Source: Camarhynchus parvulus (lineage: Eukaryota; Chordata; Aves; Passeriformes; Thraupidae). From it: a stretch of DNA of 64,000 nt. A program made the position numbers and the translations under genes. The first letter of the stretch is position 1; each line of letters opens with the position of its first letter. Below are positions 1-9,677 of this stretch, one piece after another. Location of the stretch: positions 48,517,609-48,581,608 of the forward strand of contig NC_044574.1 in assembly GCF_901933205.1 (NCBI RefSeq), read 5' to 3'. A model generated the notes under the pieces. It was not told the origin of the DNA and ran no database searches. It worked only from the letters and a program-made list of their open reading frames with translations.

Positions 1-106
1 TGTCCGTGGGATACATTAACATAAAAACAATGCATTTTTTATTTATAGACATCAGTGATACTAAGACATATTCTAAAAAAGCTTGATTTTGTAAAAATAT
101 TCTTAC

Positions 107-247
107 CTTGATATTGACTTTCTGTCTGCGTAGATCTAGTTACATAATTAATATAAAATTCTGCTGCTTTATTCAGATATTTATATAACAAGCTGGCAGG
201 AAGTCGTACATCAGGGTTGTTAATTATCAGAGGAAGAACATCACAAA
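107..247 (-). CDS. INTS10: INTS10 coding exon 6
   Basis: It is 141 nt long and encodes [40 protein letters not shown] and QTESQYQ plus one base. The acceptor is TTTTAG|TTTGTG and the donor is CAAG|GTAAGA. The next exon lies beyond base 1 of the window. Confidence 0.95.
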
Positions 248-3200
248 CTAAAATAGAAAACAACCAAAAAAATCCTTCAGGTTTGTGGAGTTTTTTGTTC
301 TATTTCTCCTAAGTAAGGTTTCTCCATCAGCAATGGGATGACCATACACCACAAAGAACCTCACATGAATGGCTCTAGGACCAATTTGTACCAAATCGCC
401 AGCCTGGATTAACATGGCCTGAGCCTCCTCTGACTATAGCAGTTTTCTAATCAGAGTGTCATGAAAGAAGTTTACTGACCTCAGAACATTGCCATACTAA
501 AAAGTTGCATTGTTAAAAAACAAGTACATTTGTATTTTCTTACCAAATAATTTTCTAAAGCAATTCACTGGAGATTCTTGGTCTTCAATACTTTCAGCAT
601 CTAATAATGTTTCTCCAAGGCCTACCTGCGTGAGCAGAGGTGACAATCAAACACTGGACCAGTGGTTTCAGAAACTTTTTGAACTGCAATTTAGTGGGGT
701 TGGACAGTAATTCAGTAACAATTCTATGGCAACAGCATGTGTAAGTCTCCAAATATACAGTTAAACTATCCACACATAATAGTAGGTGAAAAGCAATGTC
801 AGAAGATAGCAAAACCAGACCAAGAGAAAAACTGTGCATGAAACTGTTTCAGTAAAAAGATACACAGACAGGTGAAAGCGATATATGGCTGATATTCTTT
901 CATTTACAAAACAAACTATTGTTTTATTTGCTTCCATTTGTATCCTGCCCAATCCCTTCCTGATGGTAAGCTCAAGATACAGCAGTCTGTACTATATGTC
1001 ACAATTAAACATAAATAAAAAGACCCACCCTCTCATTAAGGAAAACACATTTCAGCAGAACCTCAAAAAACTGAGTGCCAATATCCTTAATAATTACTAT
1101 GAGTTCCTCTTCTCTTACCCCATGTTGCACCACGGTCTCCGGGAAACGCCGCAGAAGGAGAAGGAGCATTTCTGCCCTCTCTAGTGTGTTAAAGCACTGC
1201 TCTGTTGCCTTCAGGAGCATTTCACACTGCACCCGACCAGGAAGGGTCTCAAATAATCCTAAAAAAAAAAAAGAAAACATTTAACTTGTTGTGTCTGAAT
1301 TGTAAAGATGACAATATGACAAATAATTGTAAATATGACAAAGCATAAAAGCCAATCGACATCACTCTGCTTTGTGGAATAAAAAGGGATTTCCTTATGC
1401 TTTTTCTGCTTTTAACACACATACCTGAAAAAAAGTCTGTTTCTTTCAGAGAAGACCAAATAAATATTTATGTGTAATAGTGTTTATTTGGGTGCAAGGA
1501 ACTTGAATTGACAGGTAAGACTACTAGTAAGTGGAATACTCTAAATCCCAAAACTTCAGTATTTGACATTTCAAGATGCTTTCTCAAAACTGTTAATTTA
1601 TTTTTTTACTTACATGCTACTTCTACAATTAATACTTTCATTACTAAAATGTAGGGTTTTTTCAATTTAAACATCCAGTGAGACACTAAAAAGAAACTCA
1701 CATATTCTCCCATGTGTTTTATGTATTTGCTCTAAAAAATAAATACACCCTATGAAAAATCAAATGTTTTCATAACTGGAATAGTCTTAGAGCTTCTGAA
1801 GCACGTATTCAAACAGCAGATTATAGTTCCTCAGGTGTAAATCCTGCTTTCAAAATTGCCTGTGGTTGCCAGCAGTGAATGCCAAACCCTTCTGGACACC
1901 ATTCATTTTTATATCCCTCCCTACATCAACAAGAATTCACTCCATTTTTACAACCATACACTGCTCTCTGCAATCTGTGCAATGATGATTTTTAAGTCCC
2001 ATTCCACTTATTCAATTGCTCTTCTATGTGCTTCTTGTTCTGGCAGAGTAAGCATACCCTTATCAGAGACAAAGCAATGGGAATCAGCTTGTCATGTCCC
2101 TTTGTTTTCCTAAGCCTAACACACCAAATAAAGTCTGTATGAATGAACTGAGGGGAAAAAAACAAACCCTGCAATCCACAGGCAAAGTTAGAAAAACTGA
2201 CATTTACTTGTCAAACTAGATAAATAATCAGAGGGCTCATCTTTAGATTACTTCAGGATAGAATCTTTACCTCTTAAAAACTGTGTCTGCTTGTCCTGGG
2301 AGTCATTCCTTAATGCTGATGTAATAACGCTGATCTCCCTCCATACAGCAGGTTGGTCTGGAAAATTGACAAACCTGTAACAAAGTTTAAGGAATGTACA
2401 GTGATCTCAAAATCTGTCTCAAAGACAAAGCCTTCCCATAAAAGTATGTGTTTGGGCAAAACAGAAAATAAAACATTCCTTTGTTTATTTTTAATTAATT
2501 AGACCTTTTGTGCTTAATTTATGCACACAGATTTTCAAAAACTCTACGTTTATATTTTTGAAAATCCTGACATTTATCTGTCCACAGAAGGGCAGCGCAG
2601 CTGGTGAAGGGTCTGGAGCACAAGTTCTGTGAGGAGTGGTTGAGGGAGCTGGGGTTGTTTATCCTGGAGAAAAGGAGGCTCAAGAGAGTCCTTATTATTC
2701 CCTACAAGTTCTTGAAAGGAGGCTGTAGCCAGGTGGGGTCAGTCTCTTCTCCCAGGCAACCAGTAACAGGAAAAGAGGACAGGGTCTTAAGATGCCAGGG
2801 AAGGTTTAGGTTGGATATTAGGAGGAATTTCTTCACAGAAATGGTAATTAGAATTGGACTGGGCTGCCCAGGGAGGTGGTGGAGTCACCCTCCCCAAGGT
2901 GTCTGAGGAAAGACTGGATGTGGCACATGGTGCCATAGTCTAGTTGACAAGGTGGTGTTTAGTCATAGTCTGGACTCAATCATCTCAGAGGTCTTTCCCA
3001 AACTGATTCCATGAATGGAGCACCTGGGATAAAGGCAGAGTTCCAGCTCTGATTACTTACATGTCGTAGAGCAGCCTGCCTGCAGACGCTGTCCTTTCAG
3101 CATTCTTCTCAATAGTGTACATCTCATACTGCAGCATGCAAGAACACATCAGCTTTCCCAAATACATTTATCAATCACATCAGTCCCTCCAATCTAAAAC

Positions 3201-4226
3201 ACTGCCCTCGATTTGCCACTGCAGCATGCAAGAATGCAACATCAGCTTTCCCAAACACATTTATAAATCACATCAGTCCCTCCACTCTAAAAAACTGTCC
3301 TCGATTTGCCACTGCAGTCTGCAAAATAGAAAATAAAAAGGACTGCAACACTTGCTGGAGAAATTAGAAGGTGCACTAGACTATTTAATCACACGTTAAT
3401 TTAGGCATAAAATTCTGCTTGACAATATACTTAGTATTATTAACACTAACAATCTTCTAGCATCTAAAGGAGGTCAACAGAGAATTCAGAGAAGGACTCT
3501 TCATCAGGAAGTGCTAGGACAAGAAGTAATGGGTACAAACTGAAAGAGGGGAACTTTATATTATATATAATGCCGAAATTCTCGAGTGTGAGAGTGGTGA
3601 GACACAGGAATAGCTGCCCGGAGAAGCCGTGCTTGCCCGACCTCTGGAAGTGTTCAAGCCCAGGCTGGATGGAGCTTGGAGCAACCTAGTCTAGTGGGAG
3701 GTGGCCCTGCCCATGGAAAGGGGATTGGACCAGATGACCTTTCAACCAGCCCTTAACACTCCATGGCTCTGCGAACACGCCGGCTTCATTTTTACACAAC
3801 TGAAAACTTGGAATTCAAAGAGTCCTTTGACCAGGGTTTGAACCCAGTCAAATGCAATGCAAAGCCCCCAAGATTCCACAAAAGCCATAATAAGGAGAGA
3901 TACTTTAACTAACAGTAGTAGCAGTAAAGGGTTTTCTTTTGTTTTTTAACCGCGAAGTCACCGCGGCACCCAGCAGCCCCGCCCCCCCGCTCCCATTGGC
4001 CGAGCTGCCTATCAATCAGGCAGGGCCGCAGAGAGGCCGCGCGGGGCAGGGCCGTGGGGCCCCGGTACCGAGCGTGTGCGACAGCGGCGGCGCTCACTTG
4101 TATGTTGAAGTCGGCGGGGTAGAGGCTCCGCGCCGTGATGAGCCAGGCCTTGGCCGCCCACAGGTCCCCCGGTACCAGTTCCCGGGCCCGCTTCACCAGG
4201 AACTCACAGTCCCCCTGCGCCGACAT
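107..4226 (-). CDS. INTS10: Integrator complex subunit 10, 5' part of gene (six coding exons, runs off left edge)
   Basis: Coding join on the minus strand: 4226-4098, 3128-3061, 2374-2271, 1258-1119, 625-544, 247-107. This gives 664 nt, or 221 residues plus one base, and the gene continues left of the window. Every junction has a GT donor and AG acceptor and the reading frame is kept throughout. The product begins [17 protein letters not shown] and continues through [42 protein letters not shown] and [18 protein letters not shown] recognise this as nearly identical to the N-terminal third of vertebrate INTS10. INTS10 is a helical-repeat subunit of the nuclear Integrator complex, in the module with INTS13 and INTS14. 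Integrator cleaves nascent RNA at snRNA and attenuated protein-coding genes. INTS10 has no catalytic site of its own. It is transcribed away from CSGALNACT1 from a CpG-island promoter. Confidence 0.96.
544..625 (-). CDS. INTS10: INTS10 coding exon 5
   Basis: It is 82 nt long and encodes [20 protein letters not shown] and NCFRKLF plus one base. The acceptor is CACGCAG|GTAGGC and the donor is TTTG|GTAAGA. No single long open reading frame covers it, and it was found by matching the human protein order. Confidence 0.93.
1119..1258 (-). CDS. INTS10: INTS10 coding exon 4
   Basis: It is 140 nt long and encodes [40 protein letters not shown] and TVVQHG, ending in phase 0. The acceptor follows a run of T on the minus strand, seen as the A-run at 1261-1272. 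The donor is GGG|GTAAGA. Confidence 0.95.
1259..2270 (-). other. INTS10: INTS10 intron 3, no further feature
   Basis: This is AT-rich intron sequence between coding exons 3 and 4. I see no repeat, RNA gene or extra exon in it. The short open frames on the plus strand at about 1856-2113 are not supported by anything. Confidence 0.6.
2271..2374 (-). CDS. INTS10: INTS10 coding exon 3
   Basis: It is 104 nt long and encodes [34 protein letters not shown] and the first base of a glycine codon. The acceptor is TTACAG|GTTTG and the donor is AAGAG|GTAAAG. Confidence 0.94.
2586..3017 (+). mobile_element. CR1 LINE 3' fragment
   Basis: It shows the familiar CR1 3' region: a clause about 'gaggagtggttgagggag', then 'ggaggctcaagagag', then 'taggttggatattaggagga' followed by 'atttcttcac', then 'ggctgcccagggaggtggtg' and a terminal 'gattccatgaatg' resembling the CR1 tail repeat. 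It is 5'-truncated, as is typical. It lies in INTS10 intron 2, antisense to the gene, and ends 44 bp from the exon 2 donor. An open reading frame at 2604-2906 is only the LINE sequence. Confidence 0.9.
3061..3128 (-). CDS. INTS10: INTS10 coding exon 2
   Basis: It encodes [20 protein letters not shown] then YD plus two bases, 68 nt. The acceptor is GCTGCAG|TATGAG and the donor is ACAT|GTAAGT. A CR1 fragment ends about 44 bp beyond the donor, and the acceptor lies at the first copy of a tandem duplication. Confidence 0.94.
3129..3328. repeat. Tandem duplication (90 + 93 bp plus a partial third copy) at the INTS10 exon 2 acceptor
   Basis: Unit A is 3129-3218 and unit B is 3219-3311. A partial third copy starts at 3312. 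Each unit starts with CTGCAG and contains 'catcagctttcccaaa' and 'catcagtccctcca' and ends with 'tcgatttgcca'. The copies differ by a few substitutions and small indels. On the minus strand, the CTGCAG of unit A is the splice acceptor of INTS10 exon 2, so the 3' splice site has been copied twice upstream. Confidence 0.92.
3463..3778 (+). mobile_element. CR1 LINE 3' fragment
   Basis: It shows the CR1 landmarks 'aaactgaaagaggggaac', 'gtgagagtggtgagacac', 'tggaagtgttcaagcccagg' and 'tctagtgggaggtggccctg'. It is a second, separate insertion in INTS10 intron 1. It lacks the terminal short repeat and is diverged, so it is not young. Confidence 0.9.
4098..4226 (-). CDS. INTS10: INTS10 coding exon 1
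   Basis: It encodes 43 complete codons from MSAQGDCEF to PADFNIQ and ends in phase 0 at a CAA|GTGAGC donor. The start codon occupies 4226-4224. MSAQGD is the start conserved in vertebrate INTS10, so the in-frame open sequence upstream of it is not used as an N-terminal extension here. Confidence 0.95.
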
Positions 4227-4270
4227 CTTGCACCCGGCGCGGCCCGGCTCCGCCCCGGCCGCCGGGCGGC

Positions 4271-4280
4271 GCGCATGCGC
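4271..4280. promoter_or_regulatory. NRF1 binding palindrome
   Basis: GCGCATGCGC is a perfect match to the core of the NRF1 consensus, inside the INTS10 CpG island and upstream of the start codon. Binding itself is inferred. Confidence 0.7.
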
Positions 4281-5181
4281 CTCGGCGCTCCCCGAGCCGC
4301 GCTCGCCCGCACTTCCGCCCCAGCCTGGCGCGGTGCAGTGTCGGAGCGGGCCCGGGATTTCCCGTCCGCTGGGCCCGAGCGAGCCGAAGCACTGATGTGA
4401 GCGGCAGGGAGCGCTGCCCTCCTGAAGCTGGTGTTGCTGCTGGTCAAAGCCCGCTCTGGACGTCCAAGGCACTGCTGCCTGGGCTAGTGCTTCTCTAAAG
4501 TTCTTACAGTCCACTACTAAAGTCATCACAGGCAAATGCGAAGGAAAAGCAGGACCTTTCACCACAGATGTGCATCCACCTTTCAGCAGCTTGGAACAGA
4601 GTCTTGCTTCTTATATTAGATTTTAATGTTAGGACGCTTGATTGCAAGCATTACCCCTTTTGTTACTTAGTAAGAATTCTCAGTTTCTTTCCTTGTCACT
4701 TTCTTTGCTCCTTTCAATTAGGCTCTTCCTTTCTGATGTTGCAACAGACCTTACAGACTTTGCACTTGGGGGTTTCCACTGATTAAATCCATAAATTACA
4801 CATCTAAGAGCTAGTGCAATAATCCTTTCAGCAAATAGTTTTAAGAGACTTGTAACCTCTCTTACAGATAAAAGGCAAGGTCCTTGCTTTCCTGCTGGGG
4901 TGACTGCAGTCATTCACACAGAGACTGTGGCCATTTGTCACCACAGAGAAGTGACAAAGGCACAGCAGAAAGTCAGTCCCTCGTAAAACAGGTGCCTCCT
5001 CTTCTCGTGCTCTTGCCGTCAAACTACAAACTGCTGTGGGATGGCACAGGTTCCTAAAAAAGGCTTCATGGCCCTGCAATCCCCTGCTCGTGCAGCAATG
5101 TTAATCACTGGCCAGTGTGTAGGTCTACCCAGAGCTCTTCCCCATGTGCCTGTGCAGATGTATACAGCCAAATTTGACTGA

Positions 5182-5225
5182 GTAGTAGTAGTAGTAGTAA
5201 TAATAATTATTATTATTATTATTTA
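5182..5225. repeat. Compound trinucleotide microsatellite (GTA)n-(ATA)n-(ATT)n
   Basis: About 44 bp of AGT, then AAT, then ATT triplets run without a break. The AAT-to-ATT part is self-complementary and can fold back. Confidence 0.9.
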
Positions 5226-7735
5226 ATAGTTTTGCATTGTGGGACTGAATATGGTAATAAAGTTGTGTATTCTGTCTCTTTGGAAACTGCCCAGCAAGAG
5301 CTGATGGGCTAGTTGGGGTTCCCCCTATGCTGCTTGTGAGGCCAGAATCAGAATGCTGCAGGAGTGAAATGGGTGGGCAGGGGATTACCAACAGTTATTT
5401 CTGAAAAGTAATGGATGTGTGAGGAGTGCCCTGAAAAATTGCTGGTGCAGAATCACCCCTAGGAGATCAGCTAGGCAGGGAGATGGCAGTTTTGGAACCA
5501 GTTTCACAAGGTGTCCTGAAAGAAGATGTTGCTGTATTTAATCCGCTAGGCAAGGGGGAATACTTCCAATAAATTAGAAACACCTTTTTATCTTTCTTTT
5601 TTCCTTTTGTGTGTGCCTTTTGTGTGTCGTCTAGACACTGGATTTTTTTTTTTCAAATTTCTTTTAAAACTGTAAATAATCTGTTTGTTTGGGGTGTTTT
5701 TTTTCAAATTAAGTACTGCTGTCTCTTGCAGAGAGTTGTTGAATCCTTGCTTCTGCATTCCTAATGCTCCATGTGTTTGCCAGTGCATTCAGCCCTTCCA
5801 GGCAAGGAGAAGTTGACAGTCCACTTTTTTTATGGTATAAACAGCATAACTTGACAGAAGAGAAGAAGTCTGAAGGGCACAGTCTGGTTGGGGCTTGGAA
5901 GAGTTTAAACGTAAGAAAAGACTTACATTAAGCCTGCCTGACCCCTGGACTTAGGAGGTAAAACTGTTTGCTATGTGATCCTCATATAGATACAAAACAG
6001 GCAGCAGGATCAGACTTGCAGGGGATTGGGGCAAGTGATTCCACTGAGCAAGCAGGAAACACCACTGATGTTTCATTTGTGGATGGGAGGAAGAAGAGCG
6101 CTGTGCTTCTTCAGAATATGGGCACTGTGTCTGCAACAGGTGACATGAGCTTAGCATTTGAAGGTACTTGGAATATAAACTTGGTTTTTAGCCAGGCTGA
6201 CAGTTTAGAGCCACTGCTGTTCTAAATTTGAACTACTGATGTGCCGATGGCACTGCATGCTCCTCTCCCATTCCAGGAGCCAAGCATGTAGGTGGTGGTG
6301 GGGTTGGGCTACGCCTGTCAGGGTCTGAAGCTTTCTCTCCACTTACAGTGGCATTCCTGAGTTCGTGCCCAGATTGTGCTGTTTGGATTTCCACAGAGCA
6401 GGACATGCTGAATCTCAACGTTTTAGCCAGACAATTGGAAGTGCACTCAGCCTCCTTCCTGCAGGAATACAGGACTCAGCTGAAATACCTACATGAGCCT
6501 TGTTTTTCAGGAAGAGGCTTTGTGACCTTCTATAGCAGGAAAGAGGCAGCACTGACCTCAAGGCAGTAGTGAAGGATGATTTTTCCCTGGGAAGATTGTC
6601 CCATTTCTTGAGGAAGGCCTGTGAGTAACAGAGATATTTCAGGCAGTGCAGCTGATGCAGCACAGGGATGGATACATGATGTGTGCGAAGGCCATATTGT
6701 AGACCTTGGTAGTAGTGCTTCAAATTCCTTCTGTACCACAAAAGCGAGTCTTCATGGGCCAGGAGAGTGTTTGAAAGGTGTTGGGTTAGCACTTGGCAGC
6801 GGCAAAGAGCTCTGAATGTCATTCTCCACCTTCCACATTTCTGGATCAGTATAGTCCCAGCAGATAGCATTCGTTCTGTATTGGATTTCCTGGCTTGCTG
6901 CCGTAGGCTGCTTTCACTTACACAGGACTGGAGTATTTACAACAAGCCCTAAGGGTGTGCAGGTTGGGTTTTAGGTATGGGATAAAGTGGTCTATGATGT
7001 GGTTGTGCAAAGGTTGGGATAACTGCTATGCTCAGTGGTGAGGGCTTGAATTGATAGCCACTCCTTAGGCCTGGGGAGCAGGAGTTGATGTCTGGCATGG
7101 TAGAAGGAAGCTAAAGCTTTGCATAATACTGAAAAGATTTGAAAGGGGTCATCTTCTTAACACCTTCTGAGTGAGGCCTTGGAGAAGATAGTCTGTGTTG
7201 AGCTAGCAGTGTGGTGGAGTCTACACAAAAACTAGGGATCATGCAAAAGGTTTTCTTATTCTGTAGATTTTTTTGTCAATTCTGTGTCCTTTGCTTTGTG
7301 CAGAGGAATTTCTACAGCTGACTTGAGTTGTCTGGGCTTTCAGTCACTCAGAATTCTCAGTGTCTTCTTTGTCTCTTGTAGCTGAAGGACACTAAATTGA
7401 GATTGGATGCCTGGGTGAAAGATAAGAAGGGAAAAAAAACGGAGATTGGGAACCCAAGAGTGGAGCAGCAAGGGATGTGTGGGAACCAATACAGCCCTCT
7501 CCATAAAGTGATATCCATTAATGACCTCATAGACGGCAATATCATTACAAATGCTTATGGTTTATGTTTCAGCAGATCTGGTAGCTTCTCCCAAAGTGAC
7601 ATGATGGAGATCTTTGACTCTGAAACTGCAGTTGAGAGTCGAATCCAAATTATGGCTTCAAAACACTGAAGTTGGCCACCGTCCACTTAATTTCTGTAAT
7701 AGCCTAAGGCAGCTTTTAATAATTGACCTCATTTT

Positions 7736-7807
7736 CACAGAATCAAAATAGTTTAGGTTGAAAGGGACATCAGGACATCATCTGCTCCAGCCACCTGCTC
7801 AACATGC
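7736..7807 (-). mobile_element. CR1 3'-end fragment, reverse orientation
   Basis: 'cacagaatcaaaatagttta' then 'ggttgaaagggacatca' and 'ctgctccagccacctgctca' match the reverse complement of the CR1 tail and the sequence before it. It is short and diverged. Confidence 0.75.
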
Positions 7808-9641
7808 AAATTAATCTACTTTATTATACTAAATGAAACAAAAAAAATCAATTTCAAGAAAAGAACAAATATTACCAGTTTCCTTCAGCTTGCAGTGTGA
7901 CACTGATGAGTGGTGGGGAATCTGGATTTACAGGGGGAAACATTTAGGTAATCTTATGAGCAGGTATTTTTATTGTGAGAGGTGTTAAAATACCTGCCTA
8001 GCTTTTAGATCTGGGGAACTGAACCAGAGTGTAATTATCTTCCACACAGCACAGCCAGAATTATTAATCACTCTACTCTCGTGTGGCCAAATCGATGCCC
8101 ATATGACTCCAGTGACACTACAGCTGGGGCTTTGGACATAGTGAGTTGTCTGGTGTTGTGAGAACACAATAAAGCAGCACACTGCTTGGTGCACAAATAG
8201 GACCTTGCATTAAATTTACGGGGCTAAAAGCTTAGAAAATGCTGTATTTCACTTCTAAGTTGAAGGTACTTTTTGCAGAAACTTAGTCTGTCATTTATGG
8301 AAACACATTTTAGGAGAGAAATTCATTTTCACCTGGAAGGATTTCAAGAGAAGCTGTTAAACCAGTATTTTTTCCATAGAGAAGTTCATAAAGTACAGAA
8401 AGAACACAAATAGAGAGAATTTAACTCCTGCATATTCTTCGTTTCCTTCTGCTGCCTTCCCACATATTCAGGCTCATTATGTCCCTGTGGCAACTCCGAA
8501 AGATATATAAATAGAAGAGAAATTCTAAATTAACCAGCTGCATATGTTTGTCCCCACTTTTAATTCTCCAGTCACATTGAAAAGTGCATTCCACGGTTTG
8601 CATTTTCCCTTTTCTATTCCTGTCCCTTACCAATGCTATTCTTCCTTGCAAGTTCTTTCTGTGCACATGTTGCAGGCATTCATCGCCTTGTCATTTGGAG
8701 TGGCACTCATCTCTAAAAATGTTGCTGTCTGCAGCCTCTTTTTGGGAAAGCCATCATGGGTTCCCTTTGTAGGCAGTGAAGCCCAGAAGGCAGCTCAGCA
8801 GACCAGATGTAGGTTGGAGTAGGTTGAACTGTGCTCTAAATGCCTTTGCTTAGGTCTCCATGGCTTGTAGAAGGAATGCAGGGCGCTGTCCTCAACGGCA
8901 GAGATCTGCGTGGCAGTTTCCTGTATCTGGTGATGAGTGTGGCTTTACTAATGTTTAACCAGGTTATTCTGTTCACCTTATGTACACGGGTTCAGCCCCT
9001 AAAGATGTCCTCAGTGATGGAGCCATCATTCCTGGGAGGGACGGTTCACTCATCCCACATAGCTGCAGTCTCTGGTGGCTCTCTGAGCTCTCTGCACTAC
9101 ACACAAAGCTAGGCAGCAGCATGTGACTTACGATTTCCTTTAGTCAGAAAGCACTGCTGGGGCTGCAATGTCCCAGTGGAATTGCATTAGAGGTTTCCTC
9201 TCTAAGTACTGTGCCTTTCAGGATTGCTTTCCAACAGCACACTGAATGGTCTAAGTGGGGAAGGGAGTTTTAGCAAGCAGTCAGTCATCAATAGCATCCT
9301 GCTCTTAAGCCAAGGTAATGATGGCTAGTTTGAGTGTGCCTGCATTTTCCCCAAGTGCCTGCAAGTCTGCTCCCTGAGTGCAGGTATGTATACGTGTGCA
9401 ATTGCCCTCATCATGTGCAGCCAAGCCGGGAGAGCAGTATGTTTATAGAAACTGTCCTTAAGAGCGATTGCCTCTTGAAGGAGTACAGGTCGTATAAGAG
9501 GAGTGGGACTGTCTCCAGCCAGCCCTGGGAGACGATGCTGAGAGCATATTGAAAAGCTGTCTTCAGCAAAAGCTTGCCAGTTTAACAACTCTGTTCACTG
9601 TTCCTATTGCACAGTGGGCTCTTTGACGCAACAGAAAGAGC

Positions 9642-9645
<4 letters not shown>

Positions 9646-9674
<29 letters not shown>
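9646..9674. repeat. Poly(T) run of 29
   Basis: Twenty-nine consecutive T residues, the longest homopolymer in the window. It may be the remnant of a retrotransposed poly(A) tail on the minus strand, but nothing to its left is recognisable as the body of one. Confidence 0.95.

Positions 9675-9677
<3 letters not shown>

Larger units (their letters stand above)
3950..4447 (-). promoter_or_regulatory. INTS10: INTS10 CpG-island promoter
   Basis: This is the only long GC- and CpG-rich block in an otherwise AT-rich window. It covers INTS10 exon 1, its 5'UTR and the start of intron 1. A perfect NRF1-type palindrome, GCGCATGCGC, lies at 4271-4280, about 45 bp upstream of the start codon. An ETS/GABPA core, CGGAAGT on the minus strand, lies at about 4312-4318. 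GC boxes are present, and an inverted CCAAT box (fwd ATTGG) lies near 3994 downstream of exon 1. There is no TATA box. This is a standard housekeeping promoter, and such islands are often bidirectional. Plus-strand transcription toward CSGALNACT1 is possible but not shown. Confidence 0.8.
4448..9645. other. Intergenic or 5' non-coding region, first part
   Basis: There is no recognisable coding exon. It contains a trinucleotide tract near 5182 and a CR1 scrap near 7736. Open frames such as the plus-strand 5968-6225 and 7397-7669 and the minus-strand 6415-6870 give proteins I cannot place in any family. They lack splice or homology support. Untranslated first exons of CSGALNACT1 could be here but cannot be told from sequence alone. 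Confidence 0.5.

Noticed and set aside
2604..2906. 100-codon plus-strand open frame
   Set aside because: It is the 3' part of a CR1 LINE, not a host gene.
3939..4400. 153-codon plus-strand open frame opposite INTS10 exon 1
   Set aside because: It is a GC-driven shadow of low-complexity Ala/Arg/Pro composition with no recognisable domain.
3909..4565. 218-codon minus-strand open frame through the CpG island
   Set aside because: Only the 43 codons at 4226-4098 are real (INTS10 exon 1). The rest is 5'UTR, promoter and intron, kept open by high GC.
6415..6870. 151-codon minus-strand open frame
   Set aside because: A frame of this length is expected by chance in 64 kb. There is no recognisable motif, splice pattern or poly(A) context.
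7397..7669. 90-codon plus-strand open frame
   Set aside because: I see no recognised family and no supporting signals.
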